In this document: one piece after another, positions 44,730 to 55,377 of the stretch
Numbering within the stretch: position 1 is the stretch's first letter
How the letters are laid out: the number at the start of each line of letters is the position of its first letter
Source: CASQEL01 sp036655975
Lineage (GTDB): Bacteria > Desulfobacterota > Desulfovibrionia > Desulfovibrionales > Desulfovibrionaceae
Direction: 5' to 3'
Length of the DNA stretch: 64,000 nt
NCBI GenBank assembly: GCA_036655975.1
Contig: JAVVPD010000002.1
Location: 1-64,000 of the forward strand
Translations under genes and position numbers: made by a program
Notes under the pieces: generated by a model
Told to the model about the DNA's origin: nothing
Databases searched by the model: none
Seen by the model: only the letters and a program-made list of their open reading frames with translations

Positions 44730-47700
44730 TTATACGCTGCCGCCTTTCTTTAAATCGTCTTCGGCGGCGTCAAAATTACTGGCAAAGCGTTTTCTGAGGT
44801 ATTGGGAGAGGTTTTCGAGATAAAAGTAATAGACAGGGGTGATGAACAGGGTCACAAGTTGGGAGAAGCACAGCCCCCCCACAACAGCAAGGCCAAGGGG
44901 GCGGCGGGCATCGGCCCCAGCCCCCACGCCAATGGCTATGGGCAGTGCGCCCATGAGTGCCGCCATGGTGGTCATCATAATGGGGCGAAAACGGACCAGA
45001 CAGCCCCGGGTAATGGCGTCCAGGGGGGTAATACTTTTATCGTGGTGCTGAATTTCAAGGGCGAAGTCCAGCATCATAATAGCGTTCTTTTTGACAATCC
45101 CGATGAGCATAATGATGCCGACAAAGGCATACAAGTTCAGGTCGATGCCGAAGAGCCATAGGGTAGCCAGCGCGCCGAAACCGGCAGAGGGCAGGCCGGA
45201 CAGAATGGTCAGGGGATGGATGAAACTTTCGTACAGAATGCCGAGCACAAGATAAATGACAACAATGGCAAGGACGAGCAGCCAGCCCATGCCGGTGAGC
45301 GAATCTTGGAAGGCTTGGGCCGTGCCTTGGGACATGGCGGTGACGGAGGCGGGCAGCAGGGGAAGGGCAGCTTTTTCCACGGCAGCCACACCATCACCGA
45401 GGGAGACGCCGGGGCGCAGGTTGTAGGAAATGGTTACGGCGGGGAATTGCCCTGAGTGGTTGACGGCTATGGGGCCTACGCCGGGGGTCAGGGAGGCGAC
45501 GGTATCCAGAGGCACAAGTTTATTGTCGCTGGAGCGGACATAGAGCTTGGACAGGGCCGAGGCGTCCTGCTGGAAGCGGCGCTGCAATTCGACAAAGACG
45601 GTGTAGTCGTTGACAGGGGTATAGATGGTAGAAATTTCGCGTGAACCGTAGGCCGATTGCAAGGCCAGTTCGATTTGTTCGGGGCTGATGCCCAGGGCGG
45701 CGGCACGGTTACGGTCGATATCTACGCGTAATTCAGGATTTTTGAGTTGCAGGTCGCTGTTGACATCCTGCAATTGGGGCAAGGCCCGCAGGGCACGTTC
45801 CACATTATTGGCGGCATCATACAGGGCGGTGATGTCCGCCCCCGTGAGCGTGTACTGGTAGAGCGCCTTGGTGGAGCGTCCGCCAATGTTGATGGAGGGG
45901 GGAATACGCACAAACACGCGCATGCCGGGGGTGGTGTTCAGCTCGCGGCGCAGTCTTTCCGCCACGGCGTTGATACCGGGGCGCTTGCCGTGGGGTTTCA
46001 GCCGCAACATCATAATACCGTTGTTCATGCTCTGGCTAGAGCCGACAATACCCACGACAGAATTATAGCGTTCCAAGTCGGGATTGGCGGCAAGGATGGG
46101 GTCAAGCTTGCGCTGAGTGTTGACCATGCCAGCAAAGGAGATGCCCTGTTCGGCTTCTGTGGAGGCCACCAAAAAACCCATATCTTCGGTGGGCAGAAAG
46201 CCTTTAGGAATAGCCATAAACAGCCATCCGGTAAGCAAGAGCAGAACAAATGAGGTGTAGAGCGTTATGCGGCGATGCCGTAACACACACAATAATGCGC
46301 GCTCATACCCTTTGGTAAGATTGTTGAAGGAGCGTTCAAGAATGCCGTGCAATCCCTCATATTGGGTTTGATGGGTGGGTTTTGTTTTGAGAAAATAGGC
46401 GCAGAGCATGGGGGTGAGGGTCAAAGAAATAAAGCCCGAAAACAAAATGGCGACGATGATGACCACGGCAAATTCGCGGAACAGCCGCCCCACAATACCG
46501 CCCATGAACAATACAGGAATAAACACCGCCGCAAGGGATATGGTCATGGACATAATGGTGAAGCCAATTTCTTTGGAGCCGTCAAAGGCCGCCAAAATGG
46601 GATTTTTTCCCATTTCTTGATGCCGTACGATGTTTTCGAGCATCACAATGGCGTCGTCCACCACAAAGCCCACGGCCAGCGTCAGGGCCATGAGCGAGAG
46701 ATTGTCGAGGCTGTAGCCGGCGACAAACATGATAGCAAAGGTGGACACCACCGACATGGGCAGGGCAAGGCTGGGGATGACGGTGGCAGGGAGATTGCGT
46801 AAAAATAGAAAGATAACCAGCACCACCAGAAACACGGTCAGGATGAGGGTGAATTTTACATCGGCAACGGATTCTTGAATGGATTCAGAGCGGTCGTAAA
46901 AAATATTAACATTGACCGAAGGGGGCAATTGCTGCTGGAGGGTGGGCAGAATTTTTTTGATGGTATTGACCACTTCCACGGTATTGGTGCCGGGCTGGCG
47001 CTCAATGGCGAGGGTGATACTTGAAGTGCCTTGGCTCCACGAAACCTGCTTATCCTGTTCTTCGCTGTCCACCACGTCGCCCAATTCGCTCAGGCGCACG
47101 GGGGCGCCGTTGCGATAGGCCACAACCACATCCCGAAAGGCGGTAGCATTTTCCAATTGTCCGGAAGACTTGATGCTGCTGGAACGTAATTCCCCTTCCA
47201 ACACGCCGGTGGGCAATTTACTGTTGGCGGCCATGATGGCGTTGGCAACTTCGTCGATGCCGATTTCACGGCTGGCGAGGGCATCGGGGTCAAGCTGGGC
47301 GCGCACCGCATATTTTTTTTGTCCGTAAATAACCACCTGTGCCACGCCTTTAACCATGGACAGACGTTGCCCGATAAGCGTGTCCGCATATTCATTCAGC
47401 TTAAACATGGGCAGGGTGGGCGAGCTGACAGTGATATAGAGGATGGGCAAGTCTGCCGGATTGACCTTTTTATAGCTGGGGGGGGTGGTCATGGTGGTGG
47501 GCAGACGGCGCTGGGCCAACCCAATGGCCGATTGTACGTCTAGCGCGGCGGCGTCGATGTCTCGGTCTAGGGCAAATTGGATGATAATACGGGTGCGCCC
47601 CGCCGCATTAACCGACGACATGGAATCGATACCCGCAATAGTGAAAAACTGTTTTTCCAGCGGCGTTGCCACCGAGGCAGCCATGGTTTCCGGGTCTGCG

Positions 47701-47858
47701 CCGGGCAGATCGGCCATCACCTGAATGGTGGGGAAGTCCACGTTGGGTAATTGGTTTACGGGCAGGCCCAGATAGCCCGCAATGCCGAAAAACAGCATGC
47801 CCAGCATCAGCAGGGTGGTGGCGACAGGACGCCGAATGAAAAGAGCGGCTATGTTCAT
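44730..47858 (-). CDS. RND efflux pump inner-membrane protein (MdtB/AcrB-like)
   Basis: A 1042-residue HAE1-type RND transporter with 12 helices and two large periplasmic loops. N-terminal RRPVATTLLMLGMLFFGIAGYLGLP-like sequence and the TM4 proton relay (VGFVVDDAIVMLENIVR, two adjacent Asp) support it. It exports drugs, bile salts or detergents. It sits ten bases after its adaptor. No outer-membrane channel gene follows within the window. Confidence 0.93.
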   Translation of the reverse strand: MNIAALFIRRPVATTLLMLGMLFFGIAGYLGLPVNQLPNVDFPTIQVMADLPGADPETMAASVATPLEKQFFTIAGIDSMSSVNAAGRTRIIIQFALDRDIDAAALDVQSAIGLAQRRLPTTMTTPPSYKKVNPADLPILYITVSSPTLPMFKLNEYADTLIGQRLSMVKGVAQVVIYGQKKYAVRAQLDPDALASREIGIDEVANAIMAANSKLPTGVLEGELRSSSIKSSGQLENATAFRDVVVAYRNGAPVRLSELGDVVDSEEQDKQVSWSQGTSSITLAIERQPGTNTVEVVNTIKKILPTLQQQLPPSVNVNIFYDRSESIQESVADVKFTLILTVFLVVLVIFLFLRNLPATVIPSLALPMSVVSTFAIMFVAGYSLDNLSLMALTLAVGFVVDDAIVMLENIVRHQEMGKNPILAAFDGSKEIGFTIMSMTISLAAVFIPVLFMGGIVGRLFREFAVVIIVAILFSGFISLTLTPMLCAYFLKTKPTHQTQYEGLHGILERSFNNLTKGYERALLCVLRHRRITLYTSFVLLLLTGWLFMAIPKGFLPTEDMGFLVASTEAEQGISFAGMVNTQRKLDPILAANPDLERYNSVVGIVGSSQSMNNGIMMLRLKPHGKRPGINAVAERLRRELNTTPGMRVFVRIPPSINIGGRSTKALYQYTLTGADITALYDAANNVERALRALPQLQDVNSDLQLKNPELRVDIDRNRAAALGISPEQIELALQSAYGSREISTIYTPVNDYTVFVELQRRFQQDASALSKLYVRSSDNKLVPLDTVASLTPGVGPIAVNHSGQFPAVTISYNLRPGVSLGDGVAAVEKAALPLLPASVTAMSQGTAQAFQDSLTGMGWLLVLAIVVIYLVLGILYESFIHPLTILSGLPSAGFGALATLWLFGIDLNLYAFVGIIMLIGIVKKNAIMMLDFALEIQHHDKSITPLDAITRGCLVRFRPIMMTTMAALMGALPIAIGVGAGADARRPLGLAVVGGLCFSQLVTLFITPVYYFYLENLSQYLRKRFASNFDAAEDDLKKGGSV

Positions 47859-47867
47859 GCTCAGCGC

Positions 47868-48959
47868 CTATTTGCCTTCCGTTTTACGGATTTCTACAGG
47901 AATTCCAGGGGCAAGGCGCACTTGTCCGTCTTCAACAACCATCTCGCCGGGTTTCAGGCCTTCACTGATCACGCTTTGTCCTTCGCTGTCGAGGGCCACC
48001 ACCACTTTGCGGTACTGGGCTTTTTTGTCGGCGTCTACCACGTACACATAGGATTCTGCGCGCCCGATCTGCACCGAGCGGGAGGGGACGATAATCGCGT
48101 TGTTGACGGTGCCAAGGGTCATAATCACCTGTACAAATTGGCCGGGCCATAGACTTCGATCGGTATTTTTAAAGGTTCCGCGCATTTTAATGGTTCCGGT
48201 GCGGGTATCCACGGTATTTTCTATAAAGGTCAGCAGTCCTTCGGTGGTTTTTCCGCCGGTGGGGGTGACGCGCACCGTGATAGGCTCCTGTTTTTGGCGC
48301 TCGGTAATGACGGGTAAATGGCTTTCCGGCACGGCAAAGAGCACATAGACCGGTTCCAGTGCGTCAATGGTGAGAATGGAATCGTCGGCATTGGCCTTAA
48401 TCATATTACCTTTATCGGCTTTAATGGCCCCAGCCCGTCCGTTCAGGGGGGCGGTGATGGTGCAATAGGCTAATTGCAGGGCCGCGCTTTCTGCCGAGGC
48501 CTTGTCCGCGCTGATGGTGGCGCGTAAGGCGGCGGCATCGGTAACAGCTTGGTCAAAGGCTTCTCGGCTGATATAGCCGTCGTTGACCAGCTTGCTGTAG
48601 CGCTTCATGTCTTCCTCGGCCTTGCGTAATTGTGCTGAGGTTTTGGCAATGCGGGCTTCGGCTTCACGCAGGCTGGCGGCATAGGGGCGCTGGTCTATGG
48701 TAAACAGGGTCTGTCCGGCCTTCACCTCATCCCCTTCCGTAAAATGTACCTGCAAAAGTTCCCCCGTGACCCGGGTTTTAATTCCCACTGTGGCCGAAGG
48801 CAGCACATTACCCACAACATGGAGTTTTCGTTCCATATCATGCTGCTGCACAACGCTAACGGTTACGGGGGCGGCGGCGCGGCCTTTGGGGGTGCTGGAA
48901 TCAGAGGAACAGGCAGTGAGTAAACAGCTCATACATAAAATATATACAAAACGATTCAT
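47868..48959 (-). CDS. RND efflux periplasmic adaptor lipoprotein
   Basis: A 363-residue membrane-fusion protein with a lipoprotein signal (LLTAC, Cys17), a barrel-sandwich lipoyl region (GELLQVHFTEGDEVKAGQTLF, about 60-80), a helical hairpin (about 95-160) and a beta-barrel domain (GTIKMRGTFKNTDRSLWPGQFV). It bridges the RND pump to an outer-membrane channel. The ATG at 48959 has GAGGA upstream; the longer reading is rejected. Confidence 0.93.
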   Translation of the reverse strand: MNRFVYILCMSCLLTACSSDSSTPKGRAAAPVTVSVVQQHDMERKLHVVGNVLPSATVGIKTRVTGELLQVHFTEGDEVKAGQTLFTIDQRPYAASLREAEARIAKTSAQLRKAEEDMKRYSKLVNDGYISREAFDQAVTDAAALRATISADKASAESAALQLAYCTITAPLNGRAGAIKADKGNMIKANADDSILTIDALEPVYVLFAVPESHLPVITERQKQEPITVRVTPTGGKTTEGLLTFIENTVDTRTGTIKMRGTFKNTDRSLWPGQFVQVIMTLGTVNNAIIVPSRSVQIGRAESYVYVVDADKKAQYRKVVVALDSEGQSVISEGLKPGEMVVEDGQVRLAPGIPVEIRKTEGK

Positions 48960-49041
48960 GGAGTCCTCGGTATGTGCGACTAAAAAGATATAGCTATTAC
49001 CCCACAAGGGTGAAGTAAGTCGGGGTTTAAGTCAAGTTGAA

Positions 49042-49058
49042 TGTTAGTTGTGCTAACA
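49042..49058. promoter_or_regulatory. Operator-like inverted repeat between the RND operon and speA
   Basis: TGTTAG and CTAACA separated by five bases form a 17-bp palindrome typical of small dimeric repressors. The regulator is not adjacent. Confidence 0.4.
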
Positions 49059-49074
49059 CTTTTAGCGGCTATTA

Positions 49075-49103
49075 TTGACAGGATAAGGGCATGAACGTAT
49101 ACG
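49075..49103 (+). promoter_or_regulatory. Sigma-70 promoter of speA
   Basis: TTGACA (49075-49080), a 17-base spacer and TATACG (49098-49103), 54 bases before the speA start. Confidence 0.65.
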
Positions 49104-49156
49104 AACTTTCAATATATTTTATTTACGCTATGGGAACATAGTGCGGAGGGTTTCTG

Positions 49157-51076
49157 GTGGCAAAAAACCGAGGCTTGCAGCAGTGGAGCGCGGACGATTC
49201 CGCCGAGTTATACGGTATTCGGAATTGGGGCGCGGGGTATTTTAATGTTTCTGACAGCGGCGACGTGGTTATCCACCCTGGTGGGCAGAACAAGGGCCCC
49301 AGCGTCAGCATCCGTGAGGTTATTCGGGGTATGCACGAGCGCGGCTATGATATGCCGGTGCTGCTGCGGGTGGAAAATATTTTAGATTCGCAAATATCCT
49401 GCTTGCATGAATCGTTTCGAAAGGCCATCAAAAAGCTTGATTATAAAGGGAAATATCGCGGTGTATTCCCTATTAAGGTGAACCAACAGCAGCAAGTTGT
49501 GGAAAAAATAGCCCAATACGGTTCACGCTATCATCATGGTTTGGAGGTCGGCTCTAAGGCGGAACTCATCGCCGCTGTTTCGTTATTGCGTGATCCAGAA
49601 GCCTGCCTTATCTGCAATGGCTATAAGGATGAAGAATTCGTCGATTTAGCATTGCATGCCCTGCGTATGGGCTTTAATTGCTTTTTCGTGATTGAGATGC
49701 CCAGCGAGCTGGAATTGATTTTAGACCGCGCCAAGCTGATCAACGTGAAGCCCAATATTGGTGTGCGCGCCAAATTGGCGGTTAAAGCGGGCGGTCACTG
49801 GACAGATTCCGGCGGCGAACGCTCCACCTTTGGTCTGACTCCCGCCCAAATTGTGGACGTGGTGGACAAGCTCAAAGCCGTGGGCATGCTCGACTGTTTT
49901 AAATTGCTGCACTATCATTTGGGCTCGCAAGTGCCCAATATCCGCGATATCCGTACCGCCGTTATGGAAGGCGGGCGCTTGTACGCCGGCCTGCTCGAAG
50001 AAGGCGCGCCCATGGGCTACCTTGACCTTGGCGGCGGCCTTGCTGTGGATTATGACGGCTCGCACACCAATTTTGTGTCCAGCCGTAACTATAATTTGGA
50101 CGAATATTGCACGGACGTGGTGGAAGCCATCATGTCTATTTTGGACGAAAAAGGCCAGCCGCATCCGCATATTGTGACCGAATCCGGGCGCGCCACCGTG
50201 GCCTATTATTCCATTTTGCTGTTCAATGTGCTGGACGTGAGCGTGGTGGAATTTGGCGCCTTGCCCGACGAATTGCCCGAAGATACCCCCGAATGCGTGC
50301 GTAACTTGCGCGAAGCGCTTTCCGGCCTCAGCCTACGCAATCTTCAGGAATGTTACAACGACGCCGTGTATTACCGTGATGAAGTACGCCAATTGTTTAT
50401 TACTGGGCGGGTGACATTGCGCCAGCGCACCTTAGCGGAGCGCCTTTTTTGGGCCATTATCAAGAAAATTTCGCAGGAAAAAGGCAAGCTGAAGCATATT
50501 CCCCGCGATTTAGCCGATATTGATGTGAGCCTGGCGGATATTTATTACGGCAATTTTAGTGTGTTTCAGTCTTTACCCGACTCCTGGGCTATTGACCAGC
50601 TTTTCCCCATCATGCCCATCCATCGCTTGAAGGAATTTCCTTCGCGACAGGGCATTTTGTCGGACATTACCTGTGATTCGGACGGGCGTATTGACCATTT
50701 TATTGACCAGCAAGGCCTGAAAGCCACCCTAGACCTGCACACCTTTAAGGAAGGTGAGGAATACTATTTAGGGGCTTTCCTTGTGGGCGCGTATCAGGAA
50801 ACCTTGGGCGACCTGCACAATTTGCTGGGCGATACGAATGTGGTGTCTATCAGAATTAATGAAGACGGCTCCTATGAATATGTCCGTGAAATTCGTGGGG
50901 ATGCCGTGGCGGACATATTGTCGTATGTCGAATACGATCCTCGGCGGATTCTTGAAGATATTCGCAGTTTTGCCGAGCAAGCCGTGCGGCAAGGCCGCCT
51001 GACACCTGCAGAAAGATTTTCTGTGATGCAAGCTTATGAAGACGGCTTGCGCGGCTATACGTATTTTGAGCGCTAG
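49157..51076 (+). CDS. speA: Biosynthetic arginine decarboxylase SpeA
   Basis: PLP-dependent, fold III decarboxylase that makes agmatine from arginine for polyamine synthesis. The 639 residues match the family. The PLP lysine is Lys107 in GVFPIKVNQ, and HYHLGSQVPNIRD and DLGGGLAVDYDG follow. GGAGGG is well placed before the GTG at 49157. A terminator follows. Agmatine-using genes are not nearby. Confidence 0.95.
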   Translation: MAKNRGLQQWSADDSAELYGIRNWGAGYFNVSDSGDVVIHPGGQNKGPSVSIREVIRGMHERGYDMPVLLRVENILDSQISCLHESFRKAIKKLDYKGKYRGVFPIKVNQQQQVVEKIAQYGSRYHHGLEVGSKAELIAAVSLLRDPEACLICNGYKDEEFVDLALHALRMGFNCFFVIEMPSELELILDRAKLINVKPNIGVRAKLAVKAGGHWTDSGGERSTFGLTPAQIVDVVDKLKAVGMLDCFKLLHYHLGSQVPNIRDIRTAVMEGGRLYAGLLEEGAPMGYLDLGGGLAVDYDGSHTNFVSSRNYNLDEYCTDVVEAIMSILDEKGQPHPHIVTESGRATVAYYSILLFNVLDVSVVEFGALPDELPEDTPECVRNLREALSGLSLRNLQECYNDAVYYRDEVRQLFITGRVTLRQRTLAERLFWAIIKKISQEKGKLKHIPRDLADIDVSLADIYYGNFSVFQSLPDSWAIDQLFPIMPIHRLKEFPSRQGILSDITCDSDGRIDHFIDQQGLKATLDLHTFKEGEEYYLGAFLVGAYQETLGDLHNLLGDTNVVSIRINEDGSYEYVREIRGDAVADILSYVEYDPRRILEDIRSFAEQAVRQGRLTPAERFSVMQAYEDGLRGYTYFER

Positions 51077-51108
51077 GCGGCCCTGTAGCGTGGGCTGAAC
51101 AATTACGC

Positions 51109-51140
51109 GAAGGGGCGGGGACTGCGGTTTCCGCCCCTTC
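51109..51140 (+). terminator. Hairpin after speA
   Basis: Perfect 10-bp stem GAAGGGGCGG/CCGCCCCTTC with a 12-base loop, then GGCTTT. Immediately before the repeat copy C. Confidence 0.6.
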
Positions 51141-51146
51141 GGCTTT

Positions 51147-51230
51147 GTGCGCCCGCCCCTTAGGCGTAGGCGAAATTTACTTTCGCCGTAAAGCGCCGGA
51201 GGGAGCGTCTGGAATCAAAAATGCTTTAGA
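51147..51230 (+). repeat. Dispersed intergenic repeat, copy C
   Basis: Same orientation as copy B, sharing about 80 bases with only a few differences; the left hairpin arm seen in A and B is missing. It ends eight bases before the gatB stop. Confidence 0.85.
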
Positions 51231-51238
51231 TCCGTGTT

Positions 51239-52687
51239 TTATACCATGGACAGTTTTTTTAGTAAAAGCTCATTAACCAGCGCGGGATTGGCTTTGCCCT
51301 TGGTGGCGCGCATGATTTGTCCCACAAAAAAGCTGATAAGCTTGGTTTTGCCGCCGCGGTAGGCTTCCACTTCGGCAGGGTTGGCGGCAATGGCTTGGTC
51401 CACGGCTTTTTCAATGGCCCCAGTATCAGAAATTTGCACCAGCCCCTTGGCACGGACATAGCTTTCAGGCATGGCGCCGCTGGCAAAAATATCGGCAAAA
51501 ATGTCATTGGCAATTTTGGCGCTGATCAGCCCCGCATCGACAATATTTGCCAATTCAGCAAGGGCTTCGGGGCGTATGGGCGCGTGGGGGGTGCCAAGGT
51601 CACGTCCGGACAAGTCGTCACTATTCATAGCGCGTAAGAGCGGGCCCATCATAAAATTTGCAACTTTGCGGGCATCTGCCAGCGCGGCGGCCTGTTCAAA
51701 AAAATCGGCTAAAGCGCGGTCAGCGGTGAGCACATGGGCGTCGGCAGCGTTCAGGCCCCAGTGCTCCATGTAGCGCTTTGCGCGGGCGTGGGGCAATTCG
51801 GGCAGGGCCGCGCGCCACGTTGCCAATTGCGTGGGCGTGATGCACACGGGCAAGAGGTCTGGATCGGGGAAATAGCGGTAATCGTGGGCTTCTTCCTTGC
51901 CGCGCATGGATTGGGTGATGCCCTTAACACTATCGTACAGGCGCGTTTCTTGGATAACGCTGTCGCCGTCATCAAGCACGTCTTGTTGGCGCAAAATTTC
52001 GTATTCCAAAGCTTTTTGCACGTGGCGGAAAGAGTTCAAATTTTTGAGTTCGGTTCGGGTTCCCAAAGTTTTCGTGCCCCGTGGGCGTAGCGAAATATTG
52101 GCATCACACCGGAAACTGCCTTCTTCCATATTGCCGTCGCAAATGCCGAGATAGGTCACAATACCGTACAAGGACTTCAGGTAGGCCACGGCTTCGGCGG
52201 CGGAGCGCATATCCGGCTCGGACACGATTTCGATAAGGGGGGTACCCGCGCGGTTTAAATCCACATAACTGGCGTTTTCTTCGCTGGCGTGAATGCTTTT
52301 GCCCGCGTCGTTTTCCAAGTGAATGCGGGTGATGCCGATGCGTTTTTCGCCTTCTTCGGTGTGGATAAGCAAATGACCGTGCTCGCACACGGGCAGATCA
52401 AATTGTGAAATCTGATAGCCCATAGGCAGGTCGGGATAAAAATAGTTTTTGCGGGCAAAGATAGACTGCGCGCGCACTTCACAATGGGTGGCAAGTCCGG
52501 CAATGGCGGCGTATTCTACGGCCTTCTGGTTTAGCACGGGCAAGGTGCCGGGCATGGCAGAGCAGACCGCACACACATTGGTGTTGGGGGCTTTGCCGAA
52601 GGTGGTGGAACAGGAACAAAACAATTTGGAAGCTGTTGCCAATTGCACATGCACTTCAAGACCAATAACGACTTCATACGCACCCAT
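51239..52687 (-). CDS. gatB: Asp/Glu-tRNA amidotransferase subunit B
   Basis: GatB forms Gln-tRNA and/or Asn-tRNA from misacylated precursors with GatA and GatC. The 482 residues show [14 protein letters not shown]...[15 protein letters not shown] (zinc cysteines, about 23-50) and the C-terminal YqeY-like domain ending [25 protein letters not shown] precedes the ATG. It is the last of three genes after nadK and a DUF89-like gene. Confidence 0.95.
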   Translation of the reverse strand: MGAYEVVIGLEVHVQLATASKLFCSCSTTFGKAPNTNVCAVCSAMPGTLPVLNQKAVEYAAIAGLATHCEVRAQSIFARKNYFYPDLPMGYQISQFDLPVCEHGHLLIHTEEGEKRIGITRIHLENDAGKSIHASEENASYVDLNRAGTPLIEIVSEPDMRSAAEAVAYLKSLYGIVTYLGICDGNMEEGSFRCDANISLRPRGTKTLGTRTELKNLNSFRHVQKALEYEILRQQDVLDDGDSVIQETRLYDSVKGITQSMRGKEEAHDYRYFPDPDLLPVCITPTQLATWRAALPELPHARAKRYMEHWGLNAADAHVLTADRALADFFEQAAALADARKVANFMMGPLLRAMNSDDLSGRDLGTPHAPIRPEALAELANIVDAGLISAKIANDIFADIFASGAMPESYVRAKGLVQISDTGAIEKAVDQAIAANPAEVEAYRGGKTKLISFFVGQIMRATKGKANPALVNELLLKKLSMV

Positions 52688-52717
52688 TGAATGACTCCAG
52701 AAAACGCGGTTTAAAAG

Positions 52718-54457
52718 TTAACGACCGCCGATTTTGACATCGGAATATTTGCCCACGCCGTATTCACTGCGGCGGAAAAACTTTTCGGCGGCGGGGCCGA
52801 TAATTTGCATTTCGCCGTTACGGGCTTGCATATCCATGGCAATTTGCATTTCTTTGGTGCAGCCGGTGGAATAGGTGGCGTCCTTGCCAGACCACGCGGG
52901 GGGCACCTTGCGCTTGAGCAGGGCAAAGCTGGCTTCAATATCTTCTACGGTCTGGAAGCGCCACACGTCAATATAGCCGCTGCGCTGCACTCTTTCCCAC
53001 ATAAACATGAGATCGTCGCCGTCCAGCCCGTCTTCAAAATGTTCTGTGGGATTGACAATGTAGGTATCAGCCAGCTTGCGGCGGAGCCGGGCGATAAAGG
53101 TTTGCACAAGTTCAATGGCCGTGCTGACCTGCCCCGGAATGCTGCCAATAATACAGGAATAGAACATCACCGTTTTGCCTTGGCGGCGTGCGGCCCGCAT
53201 GGCTTCAATGAGGGCTTCGGCCTTGGCAATAAGGGCTTGTTCGCTAAATTTTTTTACATCAGGGGGGTGGGATTTGGTGCGTATGTCATACGCGCCCGCT
53301 TTGTTAATGCTGAAGCACAAGATGTCGCGGGTGAATTCGTGGCTCGTGCCCAGCAGCACGTCCATATTCCGCCAGCCCTTCGCCATAATGAGGTCGGCCT
53401 CTTTCCACGCGCGGGCAAAGGTGGTGGAGGTTCGGTATAGGTTCAGGCGTTCACGGGTGCCGTCGGAAATAATTACTAGCCGGAATTCGCGCAAGAGACT
53501 GAGCAAGCGGTTTTTACTGATGGCGCTATCTTCTACCACGACGCCTTTGTCCAAATATTGTTCCAACACGGGGTCGGTAACGGCATCGCGGATGGTGGGG
53601 GCGTAAAAATAAAAGCCCCCTTTCAGTGCCAAAATAACCTTGTGCCCCATGCGCATGAGCCGGTATACCACTGCAAGATCAAAGACGAGGCCGCCGTCCG
53701 CATCCACCAAAAATAGGATAATTTTTGTGCCTTCGCCCGCGTTGAGCAGGTCGCGCGTTACGGCAGCGGTGGTCAGTGCCGTGGTAAAGCCGTTGCGAAT
53801 TTCCTCGGGCGAGGGCAAGGTATCCAGCCATGGTCGCGCCATGGCGGCAAGATACATGAGCCGCGCCAGTTCCACATGGTCTAGCTCGTGGCGCATGGAG
53901 AGGATATCTTCACCCAAGTAGCCGGCGGGCGCGGCGTTGAGCATGCCTTGCATCAGGGCGGAGTGCAGAAATTTATGCGCTTTCTGATTGGCGGCGCTGC
54001 GCTGTCTGAACCACGGGTCGTCTTGTTCGCTCAGGGCAAACACGATGTTGGTCATGCGTTTGACCATGCGTGAGGGAATAATGGTGTGTTGGTCCATATA
54101 GGTGCGAAAACGGTAGCGGCAAAAGCGCAGTAAGCGCTGCCTTTCTGCCGTATCCACTGCCACATTGCGTACAAGCCGGACGATAATGCGCCACGCACGG
54201 TTATAGTGACTTTGCAGGGACGGGGCTTTTTTTTCCTCAAGCAACAGCCGAAAAATACTGTCGGAACACGGCAGATACACCTGATCCGTTTCAAGGGCTA
54301 CCATAAAACGCACTTGCTCAGGACTGGCGGTGAGGCTGGTATTCATATGATATTCAATGTTATTATCAATGAGTACCGTGTACAACCATGCGTCGAAATA
54401 CGAATTGGCTCCAAAGCGGATATCTCTGGCAGCGCATATGGCGGGCAATTTTGACAT
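52718..54457 (-). CDS. DUF89/ARMT1-like protein
   Basis: A 579-residue protein. The C-terminal half carries the DUF89 pattern: VDADGGLVFDLAVVYRLM (about 253-270), a DAVTD step, an ISDG turn and ADLIMAKGWRNMDVLL. DUF89 proteins are metal-dependent damage-control phosphatases. The typical DNAGE is here DADGG, so the metal site may be modified. The N-terminal 230 residues (CxxR-rich helical) are common to long versions. GGGGAA supports the ATG at 54457. Neighbours nadK and gatB do not explain its role. Confidence 0.75.
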   Translation of the reverse strand: MSKLPAICAARDIRFGANSYFDAWLYTVLIDNNIEYHMNTSLTASPEQVRFMVALETDQVYLPCSDSIFRLLLEEKKAPSLQSHYNRAWRIIVRLVRNVAVDTAERQRLLRFCRYRFRTYMDQHTIIPSRMVKRMTNIVFALSEQDDPWFRQRSAANQKAHKFLHSALMQGMLNAAPAGYLGEDILSMRHELDHVELARLMYLAAMARPWLDTLPSPEEIRNGFTTALTTAAVTRDLLNAGEGTKIILFLVDADGGLVFDLAVVYRLMRMGHKVILALKGGFYFYAPTIRDAVTDPVLEQYLDKGVVVEDSAISKNRLLSLLREFRLVIISDGTRERLNLYRTSTTFARAWKEADLIMAKGWRNMDVLLGTSHEFTRDILCFSINKAGAYDIRTKSHPPDVKKFSEQALIAKAEALIEAMRAARRQGKTVMFYSCIIGSIPGQVSTAIELVQTFIARLRRKLADTYIVNPTEHFEDGLDGDDLMFMWERVQRSGYIDVWRFQTVEDIEASFALLKRKVPPAWSGKDATYSTGCTKEMQIAMDMQARNGEMQIIGPAAEKFFRRSEYGVGKYSDVKIGGR

Positions 54458-54497
54458 GCGTATTCCCCGGAATTTGCAGAGTGTGTGTCTTGGCGTG

Positions 54498-55377
54498 TTA
54501 GCCGTCGACAACAGGCATATTCACAGTATGTTCCTCAATAAAACCACGGGCTTTTAATCGTAAAAAATAGCTTTCCGCATGCAGGCGCGCAAAATGTATC
54601 CCTTCGGGCACACCTTGCACTACCACAATATCGCCGTGCAGTAGGGGCATGCCCTCCTGCCCGTCAATGGTCAAATGCGTTTCGGTGTAGTCTGACTGCA
54701 CGACCACGCGCACTTGCAGGGGGTATGGCAACACCATGGGGGGAAAATTGCACAAGAAAGGACAAATGGGGGTGATCGTCAAGGCGTTCAGTTCCGGAAA
54801 AACCAAGGGCCCCCCTGCCGATACCGAATAGCCCGAAGCGCCCATGGGCGAGGCGATAATCAGACCGTCGGCCCGCACTCGGCAAATGGGGCAGGTGTCG
54901 GTGCTGACATCCAGCATAATCACGCGTGACAGGCTCCCCCGGCTGATAACCACATCATTGATGGCAACGCCTTCCTGTACCGTTTGCCCCGCGCGTACAA
55001 GGTGCCAGCGCAAGGCCATACGCTTGAGCAGGCAGGCTTTGCCCGTCAAAAAAGCGTTTAGGCCTGCTTCCCATTGCAAGGCGTTCACATCGGCCAAAAA
55101 ACCCACCTTGCCAAAATTTACGCCGATTAAGGGCACGGGATTGTCCACAAAATGGCGGGCTACCCCTAACATGCTGCCGTCCCNNNNNNNNNNCGAGCAC
55201 TACCACCAATTGGGCCCCGACACTTTCATAGATGCCGTGCTCCGCGCCGGACTGCATAATAGTGGACACACAGTGCCGAGCTTCCAGCCAGTGCTGCATG
55301 GCCTGCGCCAGTGTGGCTGCCTCCGCTAAAGGCTTATGGACAATCAGAACATTGGTGGGAAGAATTTGCTGTGTCAT
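54498..55377 (-). CDS. nadK: NAD kinase (split by an assembly gap)
   Basis: Phosphorylates NAD to NADP. The N-terminal part (55377 down to 55194) ends QLVVVL and the C-terminal part resumes with DGSMLGVARHF, so the GGDG catalytic motif falls on the ten N at 55184-55193. The rest is typical: NDVVISRG (about 130) and ASPMGASGYSVSAGGP. Joining LGGDG needs only three missing bases; with ten N the frame appears broken, but the gene is almost certainly intact. Confidence 0.92.
55184..55193. other. Assembly gap (10 N) inside nadK
   Basis: Placeholder gap; the protein on both sides implies about three missing bases. Confidence 0.95.
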
